Source: Rikenellaceae bacterium
GTDB taxonomy: Bacteria > Bacteroidota > Bacteroidia > Bacteroidales > UBA932
Direction of reading: 5' to 3'
Assembly: GCA_012800665.1 (NCBI GenBank)
Contig: JAAZIW010000164.1
Location: 1 to 17,374 of the forward strand
Length of the DNA stretch: 17,374 nucleotides
A program made the position numbers and the translations under genes. Numbering within the stretch: position 1 is the stretch's first letter; every line of letters begins with the position of its first letter. Below the pieces are notes generated by a model. The model did no database searches and was not told the DNA's origin. It worked only from the letters and a program-made list of their open reading frames with translations. This document shows, piece after piece, positions 7,884-14,185 of the stretch.

Positions 7884-8220
7884 AAGTTATCTGTCCTAAA
7901 GCTATCCCTGCCTCATTTTTACCATCTACATCTGTTCCTTCATTCAACTTGCCTCTCTTCATTCATTCCGGCTATCCTGCTTTCCTTCGCTTACTTCGTT
8001 TTACCTCCTCCGTCACCCTTTTTATCAAAGCCAAATGCCGTTCTCTTTTCCTCTCCAGCCGCACGCTCTTCGTATCCCCTCTTCCACTATTTCCACTTTA
8101 TATTCTTCCTTCACCGCAAAAGCCTCCGTTCGACACCAAGTAAATCCTAATTCCCGGATATATTTTGTAAATATAACAATTTTACATGTTACTTTAACTT
8201 TTTTGTCGTTTTTTTTTAAA
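7884..8220. other. Gene-poor pyrimidine-rich region upstream of glpA
   Basis: No gene is supported here. From about 7910 to 8150 the plus strand is markedly C/T-rich, so a leader transcript of the glp operon would be purine-rich. The small open frames on both strands have biased composition and no family resemblance. From 8160 the sequence turns A/T-rich (runs of T near 8199-8217). No riboswitch, operator palindrome or strong promoter was recognised; a weak -7-like box for glpA lies at 7897-7904. Confidence 0.5.
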
Positions 8221-8430
8221 ATGAACATTTTTGGGGGTGATGCCGCAGAATTTTTCCGGACGAGACCGCAGATTTTCAGGACAAGACTGCAGATTTTCAG
8301 GACAAGACCGCAGATTTTCAGGACAAGACTGCTTAATTTTCAGACGAGACTGCTTAATTTTCAGACGAGACTGCAGAATTATCCTTTTTGGTTAACTTTT
8401 CCAGGAAGAAATCTCGAGCGTAAAATGTAA
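8221..8430 (+). CDS. Possible small protein made of RTRxQIF-type heptads
   Basis: A 69-residue open frame starts at ATG 8221 after a T-rich stretch, and most of it is the 21-bp array. After MNIFGGDAA it reads as heptads such as RTRPQIF, RTRLQIF and QTRLLNF, then PFWLTFPGRNLERKM. The period of 21 keeps it open, which is weak evidence of coding because any stop-free unit would do so. The substitutions between units alter the residues. No ribosome site or clear promoter is seen (a 7/8 match TAACTTTT lies at 8195-8202), and the last codons fall in the MITE-like element. It is more likely a non-coding minisatellite than a gene. Confidence 0.2.
   Translation: MNIFGGDAAEFFRTRPQIFRTRLQIFRTRPQIFRTRLLNFQTRLLNFQTRLQNYPFWLTFPGRNLERKM
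8248..8373 (+). repeat. 21-bp minisatellite, six units
   Basis: Six head-to-tail 21-bp units followed by a partial seventh. There are three sequence classes: a divergent first unit, three units beginning CAGATTTTCAGGACAAGA and alternating in their last bases, and two identical units beginning CTTAATTTTCAGACGAGA. The higher-order alternation (CCG/CTG endings) suggests repeated duplication. It lies upstream of the glp operon and downstream of the helix-hairpin-helix gene on the minus strand. Confidence 0.95.
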
Positions 8431-8530
8431 CTCTCTGACTATCAGCAAAATCCTTAAAGAAGAGTATGAAATTTTGCCAGGTCTTGTTTTATGTTCTGCC
8501 TCATTACCAGTACTTTCCATTTTACGCTCG
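8415..8530. mobile_element. Candidate 116-bp MITE-like element with 13-bp terminal inverted repeats
   Basis: The left end CGAGCGTAAAATG (8415-8427) and right end CATTTTACGCTCG (8518-8530) are perfect inverted repeats, extendable to 14 bp. They are flanked on both sides by AATCT (8410-8414 and 8531-8535), which looks like a 5-bp target-site duplication. A nested 7-bp inverted repeat GCAAAAT/ATTTTGC (8444-8450 and 8471-8477) lies inside. There is no coding capacity, so mobility would need a transposase elsewhere. A long-range RNA hairpin is the alternative reading. Confidence 0.45.
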
Positions 8531-8625
8531 AATCTGCGGATAGAATGGGCTGCAATAAGCAAATCGCGAGAAAAGCAAAAGGTCGAAAGAAGGAGAAAAA
8601 AGTGGTGCTAAAAGACAGTTGTAGC

Positions 8626-11103
8626 CTAAAATGCCGCTTGAAATTGCAATTTTACCTCTGCAACAGGGGGTTTGGCGAGGGAGGAAGCAGAAGCAGAAGC
8701 AGAAGCAGAGGAAGATGAAGAGGAAGAGAGAGAAGTGCCGTCCGGAGTCAGATAGTATATGAAAGAGCACTTTAAATAAAGACTAAAACGGAAACGGCGG
8801 ATGCCCGAACTTTTAAAACCGATTAGAGAGGAAAGACTGCCTCCACGTCCATAGAATGCCGGAACATAAAAGGAGCCTGGAAGATCGCGTTCATAGCAAT
8901 AAATGCGGTCAGCCCAATTAGGCGCATTGAAGATGGTCCCGCGAATATAGATTGAAAATTCCGGCTGCGCTTTGGATGTATCGGGAGATTGACAGCTGTC
9001 TCGCCGGTGATTAAGCGCATTAGGCCCAACGGAAGAAAATTGCAGAAGATTTAAGGCAGTATTAAGAGATTGACAACTGTCTCGACGGTGATTTAGCGCA
9101 TTAGGCTTAATGGAGGGAAATTCCGAAGAAGCGGAAGAGGCGCTAGAAGAGGCGGAAACAGCCGAAATAAAGCCATTAGTAGCGTTAGAAATAGGATAAT
9201 CAATAGGAGCAGACAAAGAAAGAGGCGGTGGAATGAAGGAAGTACCCGAAGAGGAGAGTGCTGTCGCGGAAGAGGTGGAAGGGGCGCCCGAAGTAGAAGA
9301 ACTTGAAGAGGAAGTGAGGCCTGCGGAAGGAGTTTTATATCCCAATTCAAGATAAACAAGGCGGCCCCAATCTTTTGAACGGGTAAAATGAATGCGGGTA
9401 TTTGCCTGGAATCCACGCCACGAAGCGGAGATGTCGGCGCGCAATTCATGTTTCCACGGGGCGGTATTTAAAGCGGTATTCCAAGATTCCGTCCAACGAA
9501 GCGAAGGCGAAACGGAAACCTTCCGAACAGAAAATACGGGTTTCAAATTAAGAATCGTTTTGCATTTCATCGTTTGTTTCTCAGGATGTAAAGCCGCATC
9601 AGAGGTGAATTCCGCCCAACGGCAGCGGCAACCCAAAGCCAGTCCGGTCTCGTCCTGCAAGGTGGAAGCGCTTCGCGGAGCTCCTGCAAAAGGAGCATAA
9701 AAGCCTGAAGGATAATATCTTGCAAGAAGTCCGGCTTTCACTTTATAAGCGGGAGACCAAGTGACACCCGCCAAGGCGGCAAGCCTTGTTCGCCTGATAA
9801 GATATCCTCCTTCCTCTATCTGCCGTGAACTAAGCGCAGCTTCTCCGAACAAGGTCCAATGCCCGAGACCCAATACTCCATCCGCCGAGGCCACAAAGCC
9901 GTCTTTCCAAAATGCCTGCACGCCGAACTGACCGAAACGTCCAAGCCTCGAAAGCGCCAGTATTGGCATCAGCGAATGCTCAGAGGAAAACGCCTGATAA
10001 TTGCCGTCAAGAAAACTGCGAAGTGCCGGTACACTTAATCCTGTCGAAATCGTCCAGCCATCGATGGTATAATCGCATGCGAGTCCGCAGAGGGTGGAAG
10101 TAAAAGATGAGGTCGGACTGAATCCGCCGGCATTTCTGCGAAAGGAGTCAACAGTGCTGAAACCGCTCATTGAAAAGCTACTCCAAAGAGCCAAGCCTTG
10201 TCCGAAGCGGGCGCTGAAATCGCCGATTATCATTTTTCCGCCTCTCCTGCCATAGAGCGCAAGGCTTACAGTTCCGGGAACGAAAAGTGCGTCGGGTGCG
10301 GCGGTGGTAGAGGAAGAGGAAGAGGAAGAGGAAGAGGAAGAGGAAGAGGAAGAGGAAGTGGTGGCAGTGATGGAGGAGGGAGAGGTAGAGGAAGTGGTGG
10401 CAGTGGTAGTGGAGGGAAAGGTAGTAGTGGAGGCTGCTACGGAGGAGGAGGAGGAGGAGGAAACTACAGAGGGAGTGGCGGTGGAGAAGGCGGAGGTGGC
10501 GGGCAAGGAATAATTCCGCCTTGTGGACCAAAAGAACTCCATCCGTTCTCCCGCCTCCAAATGATATTTCAGCCCGAAAGAGGCCGTCCTATCGGTTATA
10601 TCTGCCGCACCGCTCTCATTCTCTGCCGAAGCAATACTTGCTGGAACGTTAACATCTCCTGCCGAAGTTCCTTCTGTCGCAACCGCCTGTTTGCTGACAA
10701 TTTTCGCTAAAAACGGACCTCCCTTGACTTTATACCCTCCCCTTACCATCAAGTCCTCGTGAAAATATATATTTTCCTTCATGCCGGGGGGACGCGAACT
10801 ATCGAAGGAAACAAAAAAACTCAGAGCTTCCGCAGCCACAGGCCCGATGCCATCCACCAAAGCAAATTCGCTTAAGCTCAAAATATCTCCGCTTCTGCTT
10901 TTATAATCCTCTATAGCATCTACTTGATAGGCGGAAAAAAGTCCGCAGGAAAGGAGACGGCTCTTAGGCACTTGATTTATACGCAAAGGATGCTGAGCGT
11001 AATGATAGAAACGCTCCATCTCGCTTTCGCTCATCTCTTCCGCCGCCCCCGCACCTGCAAGCAGCAGAATCGCAGAAATCAAATCCATCAAAACAACTGC
11101 CAT
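8626..11103 (-). CDS. Helix-hairpin-helix outer-membrane beta-barrel-like protein with serine-rich inserts
   Basis: An 825-residue protein. The N-terminus is hydrophobic (MDLISAILLLAGAGA, a likely signal sequence, best from Met6). Residues 24-100 carry ComEA-like helix-hairpin-helix sequence (NQVPKSRLLSCGLFSAYQ; LSLSEFALVDGIGPVAAEAL). The rest alternates hydrophobic and polar residues as in a beta-barrel, with blocks such as GDFSARFGQGLALW near 295-308 and RIYCYERDLPGSFYVPAFYGRGG near the C-terminus. It ends in a strand closing with Phe, the usual outer-membrane signal. This layout is found in a Bacteroidota family of unknown function. Three low-complexity inserts interrupt it: residues 203-270 (Ser/Thr), about 590-715 (Ser/Ala plus a duplicated 27-mer) and 786-808 (Ser/Ala). 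It stands alone between two repeat regions; no terminator was found. The role is unknown; DNA contact at the envelope would only be a guess. Confidence 0.8.
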   Translation of the reverse strand: MAVVLMDLISAILLLAGAGAAEEMSESEMERFYHYAQHPLRINQVPKSRLLSCGLFSAYQVDAIEDYKSRSGDILSLSEFALVDGIGPVAAEALSFFVSFDSSRPPGMKENIYFHEDLMVRGGYKVKGGPFLAKIVSKQAVATEGTSAGDVNVPASIASAENESGAADITDRTASFGLKYHLEAGERMEFFWSTRRNYSLPATSAFSTATPSVVSSSSSSSVAASTTTFPSTTTATTSSTSPSSITATTSSSSSSSSSSSSSSSSTTAAPDALFVPGTVSLALYGRRGGKMIIGDFSARFGQGLALWSSFSMSGFSTVDSFRRNAGGFSPTSSFTSTLCGLACDYTIDGWTISTGLSVPALRSFLDGNYQAFSSEHSLMPILALSRLGRFGQFGVQAFWKDGFVASADGVLGLGHWTLFGEAALSSRQIEEGGYLIRRTRLAALAGVTWSPAYKVKAGLLARYYPSGFYAPFAGAPRSASTLQDETGLALGCRCRWAEFTSDAALHPEKQTMKCKTILNLKPVFSVRKVSVSPSLRWTESWNTALNTAPWKHELRADISASWRGFQANTRIHFTRSKDWGRLVYLELGYKTPSAGLTSSSSSSTSGAPSTSSATALSSSGTSFIPPPLSLSAPIDYPISNATNGFISAVSASSSASSASSEFPSIKPNALNHRRDSCQSLNTALNLLQFSSVGPNALNHRRDSCQSPDTSKAQPEFSIYIRGTIFNAPNWADRIYCYERDLPGSFYVPAFYGRGGSLSSLIGFKSSGIRRFRFSLYLKCSFIYYLTPDGTSLSSSSSSSASASASASSLAKPPVAEVKLQFQAAF
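8684..8707 (-). repeat. Hexanucleotide microsatellite, four GAAGCA copies
   Basis: Four perfect GAAGCA units on the plus strand encode alternating Ala-Ser on the minus strand near the C-terminus of the helix-hairpin-helix protein. They run into an imperfect GAAGAG-type tract to about 8737 that encodes polyserine. The period is in frame. Confidence 0.9.
8985..9112 (-). repeat. 81-bp direct repeat, two copies
   Basis: Segments starting at 8985 and 9066 match closely over about 45 bp with an offset of exactly 81 bp. They encode PNALNHRRDSCQS twice (residues about 660-710 of the helix-hairpin-helix protein). The rest of the unit is more diverged (LQFSSV against PEFSIY). The offset is 27 codons, so the duplication is in frame. 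Confidence 0.9.
10310..10357 (-). repeat. Hexanucleotide microsatellite, eight perfect GAGGAA copies
   Basis: Eight uninterrupted GAGGAA units on the plus strand (48 bp) encode a run of about 17 serines on the minus strand (residues about 250-266 of the helix-hairpin-helix protein). Imperfect G/A/T-rich repeats extend on to about 10500 and encode the Ser/Thr-rich insert. A perfect array of this length is a good candidate for slipped-strand copy-number change, and 6-bp steps leave the frame intact. Confidence 0.95.
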
Positions 11104-11130
11104 AAACCAAAATAATTATCGTAAGCCGAA

Positions 11131-11395
11131 ACAACTTCAAAACAAAAAACAGCTCTCAAAGCCAAAAAAAATGTCAAAGCATAAAACAGCTATCAATCTC
11201 GAAATAAGCACGCCCGAAAACTGTCATAATCTAAAACAAGCGTCATCTCCCTAACTATTGCAATAGCCTAAAATTGCCGTCATAAACCTAAAAGCTGTCG
11301 TGGCCAAATATTGCGCTATCATAAACCCAAACGCTGTCACAGCACTAAAATAACTTTCATTAACCCTAAGTTAGAGAAGAAAAAACAGTTTCAAG
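11131..11395. repeat. Degenerate ~19-bp repeat array upstream of hpt
   Basis: In the 368-bp gap between two divergent genes, a loose motif of an A-run, then GC, then (T/G)TCA recurs with 17-21 bp spacing. TCA or a one-base variant occurs at 11137, 11156, 11174, 11193, 11224, 11243, 11260, 11280, 11298, 11319, 11337 and 11357, with about 31 bp (one blurred unit) between 11193 and 11224. Better units are AAAACAGCTATCA, AAAACAAGCGTCA, AAATTGCCGTCAT and AAACGCTGTCACA. No gene, tRNA or known riboswitch is seen in the gap. Confidence 0.5.
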
Positions 11396-11415
11396 AGCAG
11401 TAAAAAATTTATTTT

Positions 11416-11447
11416 TTCGTTTTTATATATAATTTTTACTAACTTTA
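11416..11447 (+). promoter_or_regulatory. Probable promoter of hpt-adk
   Basis: TAACTTTA (11440-11447) matches the -7 consensus TAnnTTTG at 7 of 8 positions. A T-run ending TTCG (11416-11419), one base off the TTTG box, lies exactly 20 bp upstream. The surroundings are very A/T-rich. The start would be near 11452, giving a leader of about 20 nt. Confidence 0.5.
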
Positions 11448-11471
11448 TGACTTATTTTTCAACTCATCCAT

Positions 11472-12014
11472 ATGAACAAAATCACTCTTCACGACAAAAC
11501 TTTCAGACCTTTCATTCCCAACAGCGAAATAGAAAGCATAATCGACTCTGTAGCGGAAAAATTAGAAGCCGACTTCAAAAACAAAGACGAAGTGCCTGTA
11601 CTGCTCTGTATCCTGAACGGAGCCATCATGTTTACCGCAAGTCTCATGAAAAGAGTCACTTTTCCTTTGGAACTTTTCTCTATGAAGCTCTCTTCATATA
11701 CCGGTACCCAATCCACCGGAAAAGTATTGGAGGTGATGGGCATAACAGGCGATGTTAAAAACAGAACGGTGATAATCTGCGAAGACATAGTGGACACGGG
11801 AACAACCATTTTAGCCCTGCGCGACATGCTTTTAGCCAAGGGTGCAAAAGAAGTGAAAATATGCACTATGCTCCTCAAACCCCAGGTTTACGACAAGCCT
11901 TTGGCTCTCGACTATGTGGGCAAGGAGATTCCGAATGAATTCATAGTGGGTTACGGCCTCGACTACAATGAACTCGGGCGGAACCTCAAGGACATATATG
12001 TTTTAGACAAATGA
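11472..12014 (+). CDS. hpt: Hypoxanthine phosphoribosyltransferase
   Basis: A 180-residue cytoplasmic purine-salvage enzyme that converts hypoxanthine (and usually guanine) with PRPP to the nucleotide. The PRPP-binding loop ICEDIVDTGTTI spans 102-113. The active-site flexible loop carries SSYTGTQSTGKV near 74-85. The C-terminal VGYGLDYNELGRNL block (159-172) is typical of the family and contacts the purine ring. Length is normal. The ATG at 11472 follows an A/T-rich leader without a Shine-Dalgarno sequence. The stop overlaps the adk start as ATGA, so the two are translationally coupled and form a purine-nucleotide operon. Confidence 0.95.
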   Translation: MNKITLHDKTFRPFIPNSEIESIIDSVAEKLEADFKNKDEVPVLLCILNGAIMFTASLMKRVTFPLELFSMKLSSYTGTQSTGKVLEVMGITGDVKNRTVIICEDIVDTGTTILALRDMLLAKGAKEVKICTMLLKPQVYDKPLALDYVGKEIPNEFIVGYGLDYNELGRNLKDIYVLDK

Positions 12015-12586
12015 AATATTATATAATTTTCGGGCCTCCGGGAGCAGGAAAAGGCACTCAGGCCGCCCCATTGGCAGAACACTATAATCTTAAACACATT
12101 TCTACCGGAGAACTCCTCCGCTCCGAAATTGCCGCGGGCACAGAACTAGGCAAAAAGGCCAAGGCCTTGATTGATGCCGGCAATCTCGTCCCTGATGAAG
12201 TTGTAGAGGGGATGATAGCTCAAGCCTTCGGCAGATATAAAGATGTCGACGGCTTTATTTTGGATGGATTCCCCCGCACTTTTTTACAGGCCATGGACCT
12301 GGATGAAATGCTGGAGTCACGTGACGAAGAAGTTACGGCCGTCATTTCGCTCGTAATTCCCGAATCCGTAATAAAAGAGCGCATTGCACGCCGTGCACTG
12401 TCCGAGGGCAGGGCGGATGATGCCAAAGATGAAGTTGTGGCCAACAGAATTGCCACTTATCACGCCCAAACCGAACCTCTAATCGAATATTATAAAGAAC
12501 AGGGTAAATATTACGAGGTTGAATCGATTGGCACCATAGAGGAGGTTGGCGAAAAAATCCGCTGCCTAATCGATAAAATCGGATAG
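12011..12586 (+). CDS. adk: Adenylate kinase
   Basis: A 191-residue cytoplasmic kinase that interconverts ATP + AMP and 2 ADP. The P-loop GPPGAGKGT is at residues 8-16. AMP-site residues appear as STGELLR (31-37) and DGFPRT (85-90). The LID region is the short form (RRALSEGRADD at 127-137), with no zinc-finger cysteines, which explains why it is shorter than the 214-residue E. coli enzyme. The start overlaps the hpt stop by 4 nt. It ends facing murF across 177 bp that contain a GCAG-type microsatellite rather than a clear terminator. Confidence 0.97.
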   Translation: MKYYIIFGPPGAGKGTQAAPLAEHYNLKHISTGELLRSEIAAGTELGKKAKALIDAGNLVPDEVVEGMIAQAFGRYKDVDGFILDGFPRTFLQAMDLDEMLESRDEEVTAVISLVIPESVIKERIARRALSEGRADDAKDEVVANRIATYHAQTEPLIEYYKEQGKYYEVESIGTIEEVGEKIRCLIDKIG

Positions 12587-12634
12587 TCTGCACAAACAAG
12601 CGCTGACAAGCCCGCTCGCATTCACCGGACCTGC

Positions 12635-12698
12635 AAGCAGGTAAGCAGGCAGGCAGGTAAGCAGGCAGGCAGGTAAGGAGGCAAAGCAGGCAAAGCAG
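12635..12698. repeat. GCAG/GCAA tetranucleotide-based microsatellite between adk and murF
   Basis: Two perfect 16-bp units AAGCAGGCAGGCAGGT (12643-12658 and 12659-12674) are preceded by a partial copy and followed by decayed AAGGAGGC and AAAGCAGGC units. A small inverted repeat ACCTGC-AA-GCAGGT (12629-12642) overlaps its left edge. It lies between convergent stop codons and appears non-coding. Confidence 0.9.
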
Positions 12699-12763
12699 TC
12701 GCTTACACCGGTATCGTCCGGCAAAGCTACGCTTGTCAATAGTAAACCCGAAAAATAATTGAT

Positions 12764-14185
12764 TTACAAAGTTCCAAGAACCCGCTCCATTTCGATGCTG
12801 CGGGAGCCTTTCAACAGAATCAGGCTTTTCTCGATAGGCTGAACGCCCAAGTGCAGTGAAAGGTCACCGGAAACGGGAAACCATCCGCGGAACAGACTGT
12901 CAGGCGGAATTGATGCATTTACAGGGATGATGCTGCCTGCCTCAATATGCGTCTCACCCCCGTTCTTCGGCTGTTTTATGGCAGGCTCAAATTTCACTCC
13001 GGGCAAATTGCAGGCAATCAATGCTTTGCGGAATTCTTCTCCAACCAAATAAAAACGGACATCGCTTGCCGCAAGTCTCTTAACAACGGCGATATGCTCG
13101 GCAAGAGAATCTTCTCCAAGCTCGCGCATATCTCCAAGAAGAGCATATTTGGAGCCATCTTTCATCGCAAACAGATTATCAAGCGCCACTGCCATAGAAG
13201 AGGGATTGGCATTGTAGGCATCTATAATAAGAGTATTGCTCCCGCTCTGCTGCATTTGCGAACGCTGATTGCTTGGAACATACTTCTCCACCGCCGTAAA
13301 AGCGCTCTCGCGCGAAACTCCGAAATACTCCCCGATAGCCAGTGCCGCCAACACATTGGAAGCATTGTAAGCACCGACAAGATGAGTTCGAAGCGTAACG
13401 CCGCTTGGGAAAAGCAGGCTCATGAAAGGGTCTGAAGCGGATGAAGGCAAAATGCTGACTCCTTGGTAATCAAGACCGTAACCGAAAACATGGCAAGGCT
13501 CTTTCCGCGCCATCTCCACCAATACGGAATCATCCTGATTCAGAAACAATACCGCTCCTTCCTGCTCTCCCAGCCAATGGTAGAGCTCTGCTTTCGCGGA
13601 TTTAACCCCCTCAAACGAGGCAAATCCTTGCAAATGCGCCTTCCCCACATTGGTAATAAGCCCGTGCGTCGGCCGGGAAATCTGCACCAACTTGTTTATA
13701 TCTCCCGGATGAGAAGCCCCCATCTCTATAACTGCAATCTGCGTGGAAGGTTTCATTTTAAGCAGGCTCAGGGGCACTCCAATATCGTTATTAAGATTCC
13801 GCTCAGTGGCGCAAACCTCGAATTTAGTGCGGAGAACGGCCGCAATCAACTCTTTTGTGGTGGTTTTGCCGTTTGTACCGGTGAGCCCTATCACTGGAAT
13901 GTCAAGTTGAAGGCGATGATATTCAGCAAGTTCCTGAAGCGTTTCAAAAGGAGAATGCACTTTTATAAGGCGCTCTGACGGCGGATCCGGGCAAAAAGAA
14001 TAATCGTCATTAACAACAGCGTAGGCGGCGCCCTTCAAAAGGGCGCTGACGGCATAGGCATTGCCGTCGAAATTTTCGCCCTTAAGGGCAAAGAAAATTT
14101 CGCCTCCGCTTATAGTGCGGCTGTCCGTAGCAACCTTATACGAGCAATTACGGTAAAGGGAATATAATTCGGTAATGCTTATCAT
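12764..14185 (-). CDS. murF: UDP-N-acetylmuramoyl-tripeptide--D-alanyl-D-alanine ligase
   Basis: A 473-residue cytoplasmic Mur ligase that adds D-Ala-D-Ala to the UDP-MurNAc tripeptide, the last cytoplasmic step on the peptidoglycan stem. Three domains are visible: the N-terminal substrate domain with TDSRTISGGEIFFAL (20-34) and KGENFDGN, the central ATP domain with P-loop GTNGKTTT (103-110), ERNLNNDIGVPLSLL and SAKAEL, and the C-terminal domain with DAYNANPSSM, GDMRELG and LLKGSRSIEMERVL. Close to the C-terminus, about residues 405-430 hold a Pro/Gly/Ile-rich extra piece (KQPKNGGETHIEAG...) before FPVSGDLSLHL, making the protein longer than the usual 430-450. The start overlaps the permease stop as ATGA. 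It is the third gene of the tgt operon. Confidence 0.96.
   Translation of the reverse strand: MISITELYSLYRNCSYKVATDSRTISGGEIFFALKGENFDGNAYAVSALLKGAAYAVVNDDYSFCPDPPSERLIKVHSPFETLQELAEYHRLQLDIPVIGLTGTNGKTTTKELIAAVLRTKFEVCATERNLNNDIGVPLSLLKMKPSTQIAVIEMGASHPGDINKLVQISRPTHGLITNVGKAHLQGFASFEGVKSAKAELYHWLGEQEGAVLFLNQDDSVLVEMARKEPCHVFGYGLDYQGVSILPSSASDPFMSLLFPSGVTLRTHLVGAYNASNVLAALAIGEYFGVSRESAFTAVEKYVPSNQRSQMQQSGSNTLIIDAYNANPSSMAVALDNLFAMKDGSKYALLGDMRELGEDSLAEHIAVVKRLAASDVRFYLVGEEFRKALIACNLPGVKFEPAIKQPKNGGETHIEAGSIIPVNASIPPDSLFRGWFPVSGDLSLHLGVQPIEKSLILLKGSRSIEMERVLGTL

Noticed and set aside
7949..8143. Plus-strand small frames rich in Pro, Phe and Ser upstream of glpA
   Set aside because: They arise from pyrimidine-rich DNA, which rarely contains stop codons; no family resemblance or start signal.
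8025..8228. Minus-strand 67-residue open frame upstream of glpA
   Set aside because: Its composition reflects the purine-rich strand; there is no domain, no ribosome site, and it ends within featureless sequence.
8248..8373. CRISPR array
   Set aside because: Units are contiguous 21-mers with no unique spacers, and no cas gene is nearby.
10198..10710. Plus-strand open frame rich in Gly-Arg repeats (RGRGRG)
   Set aside because: It is the complement of the serine microsatellite in the minus-strand helix-hairpin-helix gene. That gene has recognisable family motifs on both sides; the Gly-Arg frame has none outside the repeat.
11131..11395. CRISPR array or riboswitch
   Set aside because: The period is only about 19 bp, with degenerate units and no spacers. 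The leader shows no recognisable conserved riboswitch core.
12947..13978. Two plus-strand frames of 162 and 171 residues
   Set aside because: They are antisense to murF, which has all Mur-ligase motifs in its own frame.
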